22,382 nt of DNA from Epichloe hybrida. Its lineage: Eukaryota > Ascomycota > Sordariomycetes > Hypocreales > Clavicipitaceae. The notes under the pieces were generated by a model that did no database searches, was not told the DNA's origin, and worked only from the letters and a program-made list of their open reading frames with translations. A program made the position numbers and the translations under genes. Shown here piece by piece: positions 21,189 to 22,382 of this stretch; the first letter of the stretch is position 1; every line of letters starts with the position of its first letter. The stretch spans positions 1 to 22,382 of the forward strand of contig JAFEKR010000140.1 in assembly GCA_019022495.1 (NCBI GenBank). Reading direction: 5' to 3'.

Positions 21189-22382
21189 CTTGAGGTGGAG
21201 ATTGTTGATTGTCTCTGGCCCATAACCCATCAAGATCAAGGCCGAAGAGGGGGATGGGAGGACAACGGCTTCCGTACTTATGGAAATCGTCATCCAAGCT
21301 CATTCATCTCCTTGGGGTCGCCGGCCCGGCAAGGCCTCGCACCCGGCCAACTAGAATTTCCCCAAAGGAGTTCTTCCATTCGTTCACGATGTCCAGGGGG
21401 TCCAGGGTCCAGGGGGTCCAGGGGGCAGCGCGAGATGATGTCTGTGACCTCTTTTTAGGCCGCTCCAGGGGAATCTGGTGCATGTCCTCCATGCGCCAGA
21501 GCCTCTGTACATACGTAGGTTTGTAAAATAAATTCAGGGGGTGCATTGCAGGCTGAAGTGCGCAGTCTCTGGCCTTATCCATGTCATGTATCAAGTACCG
21601 AGGTCCAGAATCAATTCTTCCGCTTGTCCATGTTTTCGTTGAAAATCGTGTCTTGGTGTCACAGTCACTGGCGAGCTGGGGCAGCTGTCAACGTCTGGTG
21701 TGCCACGATGGGAGGCGAGTGCCAGCTGTCACCCCATCTTGCACCTGTTTGACCTGGTAAATCATTTCGTCTCTCCAAATACGGGATGCAACGAGAATAG
21801 CTTCGAGGGATTCGTTGGGGGTTCTTTTTTTCTTGCTGCCTGCCAGTTCAGTTTGCGATGACCTCTTCAAGCATACTTTGTCATGTCAAACACCCACACA
21901 CCGGCTAATCTCAGAGCAGCGCTCCTACTCAGACCTACGTGATACGGAGTACCGTGGAGCCATGACCAGATTCTGCGACAAGTCGTGCGATAATCCTGAC
22001 ATTCAGCTCTCAATGGACGACAAAACCGCCGCTCAGGCTCCCATTCCGTAAAAGAAGCCTTAACCGTTGTCGAGAATATCCGATGTCATCTGCATGTCCT
22101 TCCCGTCACCCGCAGGAAACAACACCCAGTAACTCTACTTGGAGGGTTATACAACAGTTATTTGCTTCCAACTGAACAATACATGACAAGATCAGCCGCA
22201 TTCCAGCACTGTGGCGGGCTGGCCTTCTCGTTCTGGACTCGGACGACAGCACAATGCCCTAAGAATCTCAGTGACACTGAAAAAGAACCCCAGATGGCAG
22301 AGTATGCACCCTATGCAACGAGGTGTATTTTGCGCGCATTTTCCTTCATGCTGCCAGTATTAAAACATGGCCTTTTCATCAG
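21189..22382. other. Upstream region of the S41 peptidase, no gene seen
   Basis: About 1.2 kb to the window edge. It holds the peptidase promoter and leader, a GGTCCAGGGGG-type repeat at 21392-21425 and a TACGGAGTACC word at 21952-21962. Short open frames on both strands (for example 21815-22051) have no recognisable family. A gene outside the window could extend its own promoter into the right end. Confidence 0.5.
21392..21425. repeat. TCCAGGGGG tandem repeat x4
   Basis: Four contiguous copies of TCCAGGGGG, the second shortened to TCCAGGG, lie about 205-240 nt upstream of the S41 peptidase ATG. Probably a small minisatellite in the promoter or leader. Confidence 0.85.

Overview
The window looks like chromosomal DNA of a filamentous ascomycete, most likely a Sordariomycete of hypocrealean type. 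The evidence is short introns (76-124 nt) with GTRNGT-like donors, CTRAC/CTAAT branch sites and YAG acceptors; small exons; a Zn2Cys6 regulator with a long Pro/Gln/His-rich N-terminus; a Slt2/Mps1-class MAP kinase; and many C, G and T mononucleotide runs confined to non-coding DNA. The species assignment is inference. I see no plasmid, phage, CRISPR or transposon signal.

Layout, left to right. 1-950: low-complexity leader/promoter with short tandem repeats. 951-4967 (+): Zn2Cys6 transcription factor in at least six exons, with two places where the readable protein changes frame. 4968-7570: 2.6 kb without a recognisable gene. 7571-8402 (+): secreted DUF3455-type protein, two exons. 9100-10773 (-): Slt2/Mps1/MpkA cell-wall-integrity MAP kinase, five exons. 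11110-11801 (-): low-molecular-weight protein tyrosine phosphatase (Ltp1/Stp1 type), three exons. 12515-13210 (-): Ups1-like PRELI/MSF1 lipid-transfer protein, one exon. 14585-15832 (+): homoserine kinase, three exons. 16401-17551 (+): membrane-anchored Them6-like hotdog protein, two exons. 18756-21188 (-): secreted S41-family (CPAF-like) serine peptidase, three exons. 21189-22382: its upstream region, no gene seen.

Most genes are single-function housekeeping or secretory genes and the window does not form an obvious biosynthetic or defence cluster. The one suggestive pairing is the head-to-tail MAP kinase and LMW tyrosine phosphatase on the same strand, 336 nt apart. Ups1 and homoserine kinase are divergent over about 1.4 kb. 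The S41 peptidase and the DUF3455 protein both carry N-terminal signal peptides.

No complete new system is evident. The points most worth a second look are the two same-direction frame changes in the transcription factor, the stop-free 90-nt intron in the S41 peptidase (a possible 30-residue alternative insert), an in-frame upstream ATG on the phosphatase that could give a longer N-terminus, and upstream ORFs in the transcription-factor leader. Exon borders were read by eye from splice motifs and family continuity, with no RNA evidence.
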